Below are positions 34,223 to 45,499 of a stretch of 64,000 bases of DNA, piece after piece (position 1 is the first letter of the stretch; every line of letters begins with the position of its first letter). The DNA is from Astrothelium macrocarpum. Its lineage: Eukaryota > Ascomycota > Dothideomycetes > Trypetheliales > Trypetheliaceae. The position numbers and the translations under genes are program-made. The notes below the pieces were generated by a model. The model was given only the letters and a program-made list of their open reading frames with translations. It did no database searches and had not been told where the DNA came from. The stretch is from NCBI GenBank assembly GCA_021030915.1, contig JAGEMR010000067.1:97854-161853 (forward strand). The letters are read 5' to 3'.

Positions 34223-35366
34223 ATATTGGAATCAAATATCTAATTCGGTATTATAATATTCAATTAATGATCTAAATAAATTCATATTTAATGATTGAAA
34301 TTAATGAATCGAATAAAAAGAATAAATAATCATCATAATTCATTAATTAAAATAATAATTAAAAAATTCTCAAATAAAATAAAATTCATAGCCATTTACA
34401 ATAAATATTCGTCATTTCAAATTATTATTAATTTTATTTTTGATATTTTTATTAAATATTTCTTTTAATTAAATTAATTTAATCTGATTATTTATTCAAT
34501 TTATTTCAAATAATATAAAATTATATTTATGAATAATAAAATTCATATATTAAATTCATGAATTTTATATAATATCTAATTAAACATTATAAATAAATAT
34601 TGAAAATAAGATTTCGCCGTCCATAAAAATTGAAATAAAAATAATAATTTATAAATATGAATTATTCTGGCCTATTCCTCGAAGGAGGCCTTATTCGTAA
34701 ATTGTTCTATTAAATATACGGCGGTATTTTATTATTTGGCCTATAATAAAACCTTTTTCGTCCATATTATATATATTATATGATGAAATATTATATTCGG
34801 CAATTTTGGAAAAGATCTAATAAAATATTAATAATGAAATAATATAATTTAATGATTTATATCAGTTCAAAATATAACTGAAAATCAGCGTAATTATTTA
34901 TTCATTTTCGAATAATATCAAAAATAATAAAAAAGACTGATTTCAATTACGACTGATGATATTTTATAAAACGATTTATTTATTTTATTCCAATCTCTTT
35001 TTTAATAATATTAATAGCGAAATTTCAAATCATTCGAATAATGAATAAAATCCCATGATATATAAATATATTAATCCATGAAATTAATATATTTTTTTAA
35101 TGTTATGAAAATTTGGCCTGGATTTCATGGGCCGCTTCAATATGAGATTTGTTGATTACTCTATAGCGACGTGATAACGTTATACACTGAACTCCATAAA
35201 ATTTTGCTATCTGAGTGTAATTAGACTGCTTCTGCGCATTCGCTGCTTCAATTGCTAAATCAATCGGCTTCATATTGGTGGAGTAATTCGTATACGAATT
35301 CGTGGAGTGGACTCAAAATTCAGTGTGCAAAGTGGTGGACCGTGCGAAACGTGATCCACACTCCTA

Positions 35367-36453
35367 GCGTACCGTTTCCCATACTCTGTGCCAGGAATCA
35401 GTCGCGAACCCATCACGTCCTTCTCAGAATAAGCCTTAGAGCGTCAGAGCACACTCCTTTCGACAGTTGCGCGATCGGCATTACTGTCCTGCTATGGATG
35501 CTGTCCACTTCAATACGCAGATCTTGGCCGCCAAACATGGCGTTCTTTCCAATTCCAACTGTTTGTCCGAAGAAGGCTGTCAAGTACCTACGTTTGCAAG
35601 AAGCTTCTGCTATGTCTTGGGCAAGTTGATTTCGGATGTACCAATGAGCATTGATATGTTGTTCAAATAGAGATGGTTGTAGATCATCGCTCCTTGACTG
35701 CGTTTTGATCACAATGTCTAGCAAATTGAGCTTGCGTAACTCTCAAGGCCAATTGCATCCATGGACTTTCCATACCCGGCACAACACGTCGACTTTGGGG
35801 TGGTCGTCATAGCAAATGATATCCGTGTTTTTCTTGCAACTCGTATACGCGCTTCTTTCGAAAGCTCTTGCACGCCTACACTGACAAGTTACCGGCGCGG
35901 TTTAGCTCGCATACCTGGTTCTTGCTTCAGGTCAATAATTCGAGCTTTTCAATTGATCTCAGTGCTGCTCCTGCCACTTATTGAGACGATTGGCGATAGC
36001 TTCTGGCTGGAAATCCTGCTGAACGAAACAGGGACCACGGCTAGTGCTTATAATTTACCGAATTCAAGAACTGCTTATGTAATGCTCATAGGCGACAACT
36101 TGACGATACCGTGCCGCATCGATCTGACATGAAATCTTTTGAACCTGAGATCTACCTGGCATTCCAGCTAACATCAAAATCTTACCATTGCATATTTGCC
36201 GCAGCGCCTTTTTGGTGCTCCATCAGCTTTCGAAACCGGCTTCGCCGTTTTGTGCAGCTCTGGCACAGCTTGAATTTGTCGGGCGAGATACGATTCTGGT
36301 ATCTATCTTAAGGCGAGCAATATAATTCAACATTACGAAACTGTGATAAGCCGCCTCTGCTTTACCTCGTGTAGCAGGTCGCTTCGCTTGGCTGAAACGG
36401 CATGGCCACCAACTTACCTACTAAGAATGATGGTAAGGGAAACACATATATAA
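35367..36453. other. Intergenic with unassigned minus-strand fragments
   Basis: A minus-strand frame at 35413-35724 (with HWYIRNQLAQDIAEASCKRR) looks protein-like but has no ATG context I trust and matches no family I know. Together with the 30.6-31.2 kb fragments it could be part of one gene cut by the transposon. Otherwise this is the methyltransferase upstream region. Confidence 0.35.
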
Positions 36454-37350
36454 ATGACCCAGTATCATCTCGACTTAGACATTTCTGCTAATACCCGTCT
36501 TGAATTAGTGGTGACAAGCGCAGAATGGAATACATTCGCCCCTTCTTTCATGCAGCTTGCCGTTGCTGGGCCGGGCGTTCCTCCAGCTCAATTCATGGTC
36601 GATCTTGTGGAGGCCGAGCATTCCCTTGCAGACGCTACAACGGTCATAGATATAGGCTGCGGCCCGGGCCAGATTACGAATGAGCTTTTAGCTAAATACG
36701 ACAATATCATTCCATCCACCGCTCGGGTTATCGCAGCAGATAATAATGAAGAAATGCTAGCCCAGATTCGGACTCGCAGAGTACACGAGATGGAACACGG
36801 AAATCTCGCATGGTCCCGAACCGAAATAGTTCAATGTGATGTTCAAAGCTGCCAGGCTTTTACAGACAGAACTATTAGCCACATGTTTGCAGGCTTTGTT
36901 ATCTTTCTTGTTCCGGATCCTGATCGGGCTTTGGCCAGCATTCAACGTGTCTTAATACCAAATGGAGTCCTAGCAGTGAGCTCATGGCAGAGCAGCGAAT
37001 GGTCAGAACTCATGTACTACCCTTTAAAAGTACGCCCAGACCTCTTTATGCCTCGAATGCCTCAGACCTGGACCAGTGAGAAGGGCATGAAGGCCGTTTT
37101 AGAAACTGCTGGCTTTCACGATATTCGTATGCATACACTACAATCATTCATGCCCTTTGAGGACTACGATGAAGTTTGTAGATTCATTTTATTAAAATTC
37201 CCGGTTGCAGCAAGGGTATCTGCTCAAATGACGGAAAAGGAACTCAAAGAAACTCGGGATTTGATGATAGCGGATTTAAAGAAAAAGTATCCAGCAGTGC
37301 CGAACCGTATGTCAGGTATCGCACTCGTTGCAACGTGCCGAAAAGGATAG
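36454..37350 (+). CDS. Class I SAM-dependent methyltransferase
   Basis: A single exon of 298 residues from MTQYHLDLDISANTRLELV. The SAM-binding glycine-rich motif I is VIDIGCGPGQITNELL (near residue 66), the acidic residue binding the ribose is in RVIAADNNEEML, and motif II-like FLVPDPDRALASIQRVL with NGVLAVSSW follows. This matches the small Methyltransf_11/25-type enzymes common in fungal secondary metabolism. The acceptor substrate cannot be inferred. A TATATAA sequence lies so close to the ATG that it is probably part of the leader rather than a TATA box. Confidence 0.88.
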   Translation: MTQYHLDLDISANTRLELVVTSAEWNTFAPSFMQLAVAGPGVPPAQFMVDLVEAEHSLADATTVIDIGCGPGQITNELLAKYDNIIPSTARVIAADNNEEMLAQIRTRRVHEMEHGNLAWSRTEIVQCDVQSCQAFTDRTISHMFAGFVIFLVPDPDRALASIQRVLIPNGVLAVSSWQSSEWSELMYYPLKVRPDLFMPRMPQTWTSEKGMKAVLETAGFHDIRMHTLQSFMPFEDYDEVCRFILLKFPVAARVSAQMTEKELKETRDLMIADLKKKYPAVPNRMSGIALVATCRKG

Positions 37351-37696
37351 GCTGGCGTCTGTGCTTGGTTTGTCCTTCAATTTTTGTCTCTGCAACTTCC
37401 TGCATTTCTAGAGAAATGTAAGCGTATATTTCTACGAGACATCGAATTGCTCCCGGTATGTGAACGCTGAGACATACAATGATAGGATTGGGTTCAACTT
37501 CATGGCGCAGAAACTCCCCTTGGATTCTCGAATGCACCCGTCAAATATTTGGGCTTTGCTGGCGTCCTTGCTCCCTACATCGACTTGCTCGCTCCTATCT
37601 CACAGCAATAATGCAATTAACAAGTAAAATGCACAAAATCAGCTTTGTGAAAGAGCTAAGTACAACTTCTGGACACCCCACCATTGCTTGTACTTT

Positions 37697-38996
37697 TTAT
37701 GGATTAATGACAGTTTGTCTTGCCCAACCAGAATTGGCGTCTGCTTGTTCGAAAGCCTCGCCGTACTGATCGAGAGAGAATCGTCCGTCAAGGTCAATTC
37801 CTCCGGCTTTTCCAAGTTTCAGAACCCCCATCTCTACCATCTTAATCAAGCTTCGAACCGTTTCCCTGTCGTACACGAACTGGCCCTTTATTGTGATACA
37901 CTTCTTCATTGTCATGAAATAAGGTATAGGCACATCGGAGAGACAGCCGCCATCGAAACACACGCGTCCATTCCGAGCGAGGGCCATCAGGCAGGGCCTG
38001 ATGTGGACTGGGTCTGTCGCGGCAGTGGGCGTATAGTCAATATACGCGTTCGGCTGTCCCCATTGTTGGAGCGCCTTCGCATCGTCATCGATATTTCCTG
38101 TGAGCTGGACAATCTCGACTCTGGGCACATTAGCCTTGAGCTTCTGCAAAGCCTTCAAGTTCCGGCCTGCCGCAATGATGCGACCCGCATTTATTGCAGA
38201 GGCCAGCTGGACTGCCGTGCCGCCGAATCCTCCGGTCGCCGGAGCGACAAGGACGATCTCCCCAGGACGCACATCTATGCTTCGTAGTCCACCATAAGGC
38301 GTCAAGTTTCGGATCAAATACGCAATGTCTTCCAAGGTGTAACCTTGCTGGTCGAGAAGCAGCTTCTCGTCTAAGAAATGCGTATTTTCGAGTGGCACTC
38401 TTGCATACTCTCCGATTGTCCCATTCCTCCACGCACTTTCGCTCATGAGGTTCTCTGATTCCACGTCAACCCCTTTCCAGGAGCCTAACAGGATCTCGGC
38501 ATCATCATTGTCTCGTCCACGAACTCTGCCTTCGACAAATACAGGCTGTCCCACTTTGTAAGTTGTCGCATCAGGGCCGAGTGCAGCGATTCGTCCCTGA
38601 TCGTCTGGGTTAATTAGGGATCAGGAGCTCCAATTGCAGAGTCACAATCAGGATAGAGTATGATTTCTGTTCGTGCTGTAGCCTCAAAACGCACAGAAGA
38701 GGCATACTTACAACTGCATTGTTCCCAGGGACCAGTGGCGTAGGGTAGCGAAGAACCGGATGGCTCATTTGGTGAATTTTGCAGATGCAGGGACACTGGT
38801 CGCTAGGACCTTAATGATGGCGCTCCCGTGAACCTGTTTGGGATAATTGGCACGCTGCCAACTTAGTGGAAACACTGGTCTGGTAACATACGGCTTCTGG
38901 CATGGGGAGTGACTTGACTCCCAGTTTCTTTCCGATTTCTTCGACTACCAGCGCCCGATAGGTCGAAGGGAGGGATCGGAGCTGCATTTGAGACAT
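37697..38996 (-). CDS. Zinc-type alcohol dehydrogenase (MDR), apparent frameshift in exon 2
   Basis: Proposed structure: complement(join(37697..38596,38712..38833,38892..38996)), about 375 residues. The start MSQMQLRSLPSTYRALVVEE, the early GSAIIKVLATSV and HPVLRYPTPLVPGNNAV blocks, GRIAALGPDATTYK, and the Rossmann segment ATGGFGGTAVQLASAINAG mark a medium-chain dehydrogenase/reductase; catalytic zinc ligands typical of classical ADHs are not evident. Exon 2 (122 nt) is one base short. Reading in frame hits TGA after AKFTK, whereas the expected PVLRYPTPLVPG is in the next frame. The break maps to a run of four A (minus strand, 38777-38780), where a fifth A would restore the frame. It is either a homopolymer sequencing error or a disabled gene. 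Confidence 0.8.
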
Positions 38997-40944
38997 GTTC
39001 CAATAGGTAACAATATTTTGGTGCGGTCTCGGCTGACCTGCAAAGAGATGGCGCAAGGAAATTAAACTGAACGAAAGGAAAATCGAGGATGGGTACTAAT
39101 CACAATTTTTATACGAAATGGCACATGACTCGGACTTAGGTCTATTCAATGTTGAAAAGGACATTCATGGCTAGCTTGTGGAGTTAGCATTAACTCCAGT
39201 ATAGGTATGGTTCCCGACGAACAAGTTTATTTAGTGCTGGATCGTACTAATCCACTATTGTATCCAGTCGGAGAGATTCAAAGTCCGTCAGCGTACATCC
39301 ATAGGTTGAGCCAGACCCGATGGATGACGAAGTATATTGCCGCTTTCGCATTTGGACACAAGTCATGATTGAGGAAGCCTGAGTTATGATATTGCTGAAC
39401 TGCTCATTACGCTACGTAAGCAACCCTTTGACTTTACTGAGGATTTCGTTTAAAAAACCTAGAATTGGGACCAGACCAAAGCATAGTGCGAACGTTACTC
39501 CAGTTCCCAAAGTCTCCCCTATAATCATTTATCACCCATCATCTCTTTCGGCCATCATCGTATATACAAACAGTGCTCACCTACAGCGAGGTCTACAGAA
39601 AGTGAACCGATCCAGTTTCTGTATGATCTTTATTGGATTGGAATTTCTGGTTCTGTCACGTCCTCCTATACAGTCTCTTCCGATTGCTTGGTAAAATTCC
39701 AGCCGGGTCACTCGCCGATCTCATCATGCAGGTATGCAACACGACCGTTATTGGAAGCAACCCGCGTCTGCCAAAAAAAAAAGGCATCATCCGTATCGAT
39801 TGCGATCATGAACTTGTTGAGAGTAATGAATGATGCTTGGAAGGGAAATTCGCTTTCCATATTAAATTCTTTCTCGACTCTAAAAGTCTCCTAGCTTTGG
39901 ATGTGAGTTTCTCGAATATAATCGATCGGGCCTATGGATGGTCAAGTTATCCAGGTACTATATCCGGGAGGTTATAGCTGGACTTTATAGTCGAGACAGG
40001 GCTAAGACATGCATGGTCGTATGTGCGGCTATAGCTATCGATTTGTAGGACCTCAAGCCTTTTTGTTCAGAGACAAGTTCGAACACTCCAGTTGGAGTCC
40101 TCGAGCGAAGAGGCAGCAACGTGCGGATAAGAGAGTTCCCCGCCCATAGCTAAAAGTGCAATCATCCTGAACACAAATAAGGATGTTAAGAAGGTAAACT
40201 TCCAGTCGTGCAAACTTACAGACGTCCTTCCGAGGGCTCAAGGATTCAGATGTATTCCGATGTTCTAGCTAAAACAGCCTGAAGCGGTCAATGCAAGATC
40301 AATATAAAACATGTCAGCTGCAAAAAGGTATTGAACCGTGGTTATCACTCGATTGTCATTGGCTAACGTGATCCTTTGCTATCGCAGAATGTGGGCCTGA
40401 TGCTTTTGCCAGTCACTTGCTCTGGAAACAGTATAAAAAAAAGGTTTGAGCGAAGTGGAGTTGAATCTAGGCAGGGAACGTATCAGCGGAATAGCGCCAA
40501 AAGTCGCGACATCATCGCTCCCCCAGAATAGCCCAAAACTTCAGCTACCTAATGGGATGTGCTTTTGAACATGTACAAAACTTGTTGACTAAATTATTTG
40601 GGTTATGTTTAAGCTATCAGGCTCAGGGCTGACTTATCGGAATTTCAAAACATCTTCATAAGTTACCATATCGGCCACGGCTTCATTATGTCAGCGGAGC
40701 TGCTGGCGTCACCATGCTGATCTGTATGCTTCATCACATCGTGTACAGGGCCAATCGTTTTACGGGAGTGTTGTGTTATCTAGGATCAGGATATATACTT
40801 GATAGCGCACTGAGATCAATCTTCTTAAGGATTCTGTTTTGAAGCACATCTACATGGCAGCGTCATTTCCTACGCTTTCAAGTGTGCATTTGTGAAAGAA
40901 TCGTTGCTTGCCACATCCAATTAGAACCGCCCTGGTGCTATGAA
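38997..40944. other. Intergenic, about 1.9 kb
   Basis: No supported gene. Frames at 39386-39894 (+) and 40053-40241 (-) are short and featureless. Composition is ordinary, without the AT extremes of the transposon blocks. Confidence 0.45.
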
Positions 40945-43605
40945 TCATGAGGTTGCACACTGAGTCCTGGGAAAACTCTTGATCTTGAATCTCTTGGACA
41001 GTTCCTCGCACCAAAGCGAGATGCTGTCCACTAAGCAGTACGAATTGTCTTGTAAAATGATTTCTGGTTGGGAATCAAACTTGGACATAGAAACAGCTTG
41101 ATATTTCACGTTGTCTTGGGCTGCGGAGGAGGCTGTATATAACCGATCTCTGCGAGCTGTTTTGTATATATATGGATGTGGGAACAGATTCAGATCATCA
41201 ATTATGGATTCCGGGTCATGGACTGCTCCGTCCATGATGTAGAGGCAAAGCTTCTGTTCGGATGCAGACGAAGATAGATGTGGCCTGACATCTGGACGGT
41301 CTCCATACACAAGGAGAGTGCCGTATCCTTTTTCCTTGGCTGGGAGGCTATCTCCTTTTGTGTAGCCTCTCCAAAGAGTCCTCGAGTTGAAGTCGACTCT
41401 TAGAGACGTGACGAGAAATGGTTGGTAAAAGCTCAGATATCCCATTCGGAACCTTTCGTGAGTGGAATGGACAAGGTCTTGCATCTCTACCCCAGGACTA
41501 TCTCTATCGGAGTCTTGTTGGATTCGTACTATGGGTGTGGACACGGTAATTGGCCATCCTTGATCACCCGGCCCTGGCATTGGCGTGTAAATCTCGTGCA
41601 AGGAATAAGTGCGTCGACATGTGGTAGCAATGAAGTCGCCTCGTACTGATCTTCCTAGCAACTCATTAATGCCGTTCAAAAGGTATTTTTCGGTCACTTG
41701 TGAAGATGCCATTTTGAGATCTGGATGCTCGGAAGGCTCTCGGATCTCTGCACAGGCGAGAAGATGAGGTAGCGCATCTTCAGTCACTGCCAAATAGCTC
41801 AATTGGCGGATTTGGTGCCATTCGTGGTCAATAAAGTATGAGACTCGAATTTGAACAAAGACCTTATCGTTGTCATCCGTCTCGTCTGCTTGCTCAAGGG
41901 CTAGACGGCCTGTCCACAAATTGTAGACCTGATCCAGGACATTCTGGTTTTTGAGAGTAAGATGCCGCCGATTCAATATTCTCAAAACGTCTCTTGAAAA
42001 CTGCCTGGCATGTAGTTCTGTCTCGAATGAATCCTTGATAGCCGAAAAAGTCGCCTTAGTAATCACCAGACCGAGCAGTTGCGACTCGATACGTCTTGCG
42101 TCCCGAACTAGTCCGTGTGCAGTCTCAAACTTGTACAAATATTGGGTGGTGTCTGGCTCATCTTCATGTAGAATTTGTTTCCAGTACTCAGAGTCCGAGT
42201 CTTGCTCCTGCTCGAACATTGTCTCTGCACTGTAGCCATGAATCGATTTGCTAGCTCTGCTGGAGTAATTCTGCACAGAGTACATGTCCTCATCGACTAT
42301 GAATGATGTCGGATCGATCGGTCTGACAGAGCCCAGCATCTTGAGCTGCAGTAGGACATTTGGGCGAAAGGTGTCTCGCGCCCAGTCTACAATACAGTCG
42401 ATGATTAATAGTAATTGCAGGGCTTGGTTGCGATCAGTTACACAACCCCCCCAGAGACAATTGATAACCTCGTGCACATTAGAGAAAGTGACAAGATACA
42501 CACTCGGCAACTTACGTAATACGGCAAGCCTTCCTTCTCAACAACATATCCAGCGTAAACCCGCCAGTCTTCTCCACGGTTTCCAAAGGACCAAACCAGC
42601 GGACCACCTGGCACCTCCATTGCATTCTTATTGATTCTCATGAGATCGTACTGCAGCCGAAGAGCCTCCATAACTGGAAGGCACGACTGAACTTCAATAT
42701 GCTCAAAGCCATGTGTGCCCTTCTCCGCTTTAGCTTCCAGCACCAAGAATGGAAACAGAAGAGGGGAGCCGCCATTTTCTGGATTTATGCTTGTCCTGAT
42801 AATTTCTCTCACACGCTTGCTCCGCTGGCGTCCATGATTGTCGTGGGCATACTGATTTTCGAGCAGCTTTTGGAGGGTCAGAGTCTCGCTGAGGCCGACT
42901 ATCCTGTCCGGCTGCTGCTTGATCGGGTTTCCGGCTTCAGGATCCGCTCTCTCGTGAAACACTGTCTCTCCTATCCTAGTTGTGAATATCTCGCGGGTGC
43001 CAATATCGTTGCTATCATTTCAAAGTTAGCTAAGGATGTTCGCCTTAAATCATCAATCTGAGAAAATCTCACAAGTCGTCTGTACGGCTTGCCGGATTGC
43101 ACTCGCAGGGTCGTCTGTTCTGCTGACGCTTACGGAGCGACAGAAGGTCATGGTTCCAACCCGGATTTGTCTCTATCTCCGATCTCCAGAGTCGCTTCGA
43201 ACATATTTTGCTACGGACTCAGTTAGTTACGGCCCTCAAATTTGTGTAAAGAATGCAACTTTACCACGCGACCTCAAAGTCAAATCTCTGGAAAATCAAA
43301 GGTTCAATCTCACTTCTCCAGCCATCCTCGTTGCGATTCTCGACGCGACATTTCTTTGCCCTGCTGTGGATTCGAGCTGCCGTCGCTTTTCGCTCCTGCT
43401 GCCATGGGCCTGAAGTGGCACTCACAGTCGAGTCAGAGGCGTACTCGTCGAACTTCCTGTCTCCCAGAAACTGTATATGACGGAACTTTTCTATGTGCTC
43501 TGCTGGAACATCGCTTCGCAGGGAATCATTGTATCGATCCGGTAACGTATACACTCGTGATGCCAAAGCTTCATGTTTCAAGTCGAGGTAGCTAGGGCCG
43601 CCCAT
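40945..43605 (-). CDS. Fungal PD-(D/E)XK-like protein
   Basis: The gene runs on the minus strand from MGGPSYLDLKHEALASRVY (ATG at 43605). Exon 1 is 43605-43265. The last junction is secure: exon ending 42516 (GLPYY, donor GTAAGT) joined to 42468-40945 (VINCLWGGC). The exon covering CKICSKRLWRSEIE (about 43210-43080) and the entry into VFHERADPEAGNPIKQQPD (about 42960) are not resolved; no simple phase-consistent pair was found. The block PDRIVGLSETLTL followed by FPFLVLEAKAEKGTHGFE carries the E-x-K signature, and LVWSFGNRGEDWRVYAG, ALQLLLIIDCIVDWARD complete the fold region. From memory this order matches a large uncharacterised Pezizomycotina family with a PD-(D/E)XK nuclease-like fold. The 500-residue C-terminal part is unrecognised. 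Confidence 0.7.
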
Positions 43606-44561
43606 CGTATCGAAGGTTGATGTTGTGAGTGGTTAGCTGTTCTCATTTCTTGGTGGCCTATTAAGGCATGACAGACGTTTATATAGCACAGCATGGTGCG
43701 GCGTAGTTGTCAAAGGTGATCCGCGTTTGCTGAGGCACAAATAGGCAAGAATCCGAATCTCGCGTTACAGACCAGATACTCAAATAAATCACCAGTAGAT
43801 CTTCGAATGCTAGCAAGCGCCAACCAAGGCTGAGACAGAGCAGGACTGAGCACAGTTGTGTACAACTGAGCAGGGCGCGAATAGTAACAGAACAAGAGCC
43901 AGTGGAGCTGAGCCGAGGTTGAGCCGGGCGCCTAGCTCCAGCTACAACTCCCATCTATCAAATGTGATTTCAGCCGAGCCTGTCGTCTCGTTGCTTATTA
44001 TAGAGATCTGCAGTTACGCGTCAAAAGTCAGTGCACATTCGCGCCGTGGTCCGCCAAAATTTGACTACTTTAATTGCGAAAACCGCCGTCTTTTAAAGTG
44101 AGAACTACAAAAATCTAACAAAGCAAAATATGAAGCTATGAAAATACGGTCTAAATTCTAAAAACTTCATTTTTACTCCCAACTGATCTTGGTAGGGCGC
44201 GGGAACTTTGGAGTGCACAAACTGTTGACGTAGTATGGTACAAGGCATACTCGCACTCGCGAGATTCAGTTATTGATCTATATGGTTGTGACTTTACTCT
44301 GCCTCATTGGAGTGTAATTGGAGAGCCTCACCACTCTAATCATGACGAGAAGACTCACGGTACATGAAAGACACAAGGATGAAGTCATCCGCATACGCGA
44401 GATGCTACTGATTTGACTGTGCATATGGCAGAATGCAGCCTATATACCCCTGTGACTAATCTTCTCGGGATTGCACGACAGTCAATAAACCCCCACAGCA
44501 CGATCGACATGGTTGCAAAAGCGTCGACTTCCAGGATCCAAGGGGCATCGAATCGAAACCC
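43606..44561. other. Intergenic
   Basis: Nothing recognisable beyond short featureless frames. It holds the upstream region of the PD-(D/E)XK-like gene and the 3' side of the cupin gene. Confidence 0.45.
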
Positions 44562-44888
44562 TTAATTCAACACCACATTCGGCTCCTCTTTCTTGATGAC
44601 ATAGCTCATCACCATTCTCAACCACGTATCCTGACTTGGATTCTCGCTCCGCACATGCAGATCGTCCGCCGGGTCGATGAAAGTCTCGCCAACGGAGTAC
44701 TTTTCGACTTCCTTGCCTTCCCACTGCGAGGTTACCTCGCCTTCCACAATGTAGCCGATCCCGGCACGCGGATGTGTGTGTAGTGGTGCTGCAGCGTTGG
44801 GAGGATATTCGAGCAGAACGATACGTGATTCCCAGCCTGGTAGTTCGGGGATGGGGACTGTTGCGAGAATTGTGCGCTTGATGCTCAT
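44562..44888 (-). CDS. Small cupin-domain protein
   Basis: A single exon of 108 residues. The two cupin motifs are visible: PLHTHPRAGIGYIVEGE (motif 1, His-x-His then Glu) and GETFIDPADDLHVRSENP (motif 2 with the His). The size is that of a single-domain Cupin_2 protein. Members bind a metal in the barrel and act as dioxygenases, isomerases or cyclases; which applies cannot be told. It stands alone, with long spacers on both sides. Confidence 0.85.
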   Translation of the reverse strand: MSIKRTILATVPIPELPGWESRIVLLEYPPNAAAPLHTHPRAGIGYIVEGEVTSQWEGKEVEKYSVGETFIDPADDLHVRSENPSQDTWLRMVMSYVIKKEEPNVVLN

Positions 44889-45499
44889 AGTCTCTGATTT
44901 GACGTTCTCTTAGAGTGGTAATGTATACAAAAGTTGATATCGGATTTCCACGCGGACTATTGAATTGACTTTATTTTATAAGCTCAGCGCTGATCACAAG
45001 TCCCCAGTATTGACTAATTGAAATGGCTCTTCCGTGCTCGGCACTTGTAAGAAAAAGATCACTCGAAGATGGCCTCAAGTCATTCCACCAATCTTGATCG
45101 AAGAGATGCGCCTTCAATTCTGCTGGAGGCAGCTTACAGATCAAGAGGGGGTAGCAGTGGGACACTAATATACGGAGAAGCGTATGATTTGATTGTATCT
45201 ACTGCCCCAAAAAGGCATAGCGTAAGCTCAAAATGCACGGTGAGCCAAACACGCACAAAACAAGGATCAGGATCGAATAGCGTCGATTGGCTCTTGTGGT
45301 AAGGAGGTGTACTAGCTAAGTGTGCTAACCAGGGAAGCACTAGCGCTAGCGCTGCTGATCAAGCCTTCTGGCTCACCGAGAACAGCCAGTATGCAACACT
45401 CTGCGATGTCTCAATGACCCGTAACCACATCGCAAGCCGCAAGCAGAGTTTTCATTTCTCAACTTGTAATGAAGCGTACAAAGGAGCTCCGGCGAGAAC

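Larger units (their letters stand above)
31680..35273 (-). pseudogene. Broken pogo-like transposase, split by nested insertion
   Basis: Minus-strand fragments in order: an HTH_psq region from MKPIDLAIEAANAQKQSNY (ATG at 35273) with ITLSRRYRVINKSHIEAAHE; then MDEKGFIIGQIIKYRRIF (ATG of this block at 34765), corresponding to the DDE first-Asp block of the 21-23 kb copy; then, beyond the nested element, a basic coiled-coil tail (31680-31886) like that copy's C-terminus. Many stops are present. Confidence 0.75.
31331..35364 (-). mobile_element. Degenerate pogo-like transposon interrupted by a Fot1/pogo copy
   Basis: The ends are inverted repeats of about 45 bp starting GGAGTGTGGATCACGTTTCG, matching almost perfectly over the first 36 bp. 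TA lies on both sides (31329-31330 and 35365-35366). After removing the nested element the length is about 2.17 kb, nearly that of the fresh element at 21016-23173, and the minus-strand remnants align with that element's transposase. The body is strongly AT-rich. Confidence 0.88.
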
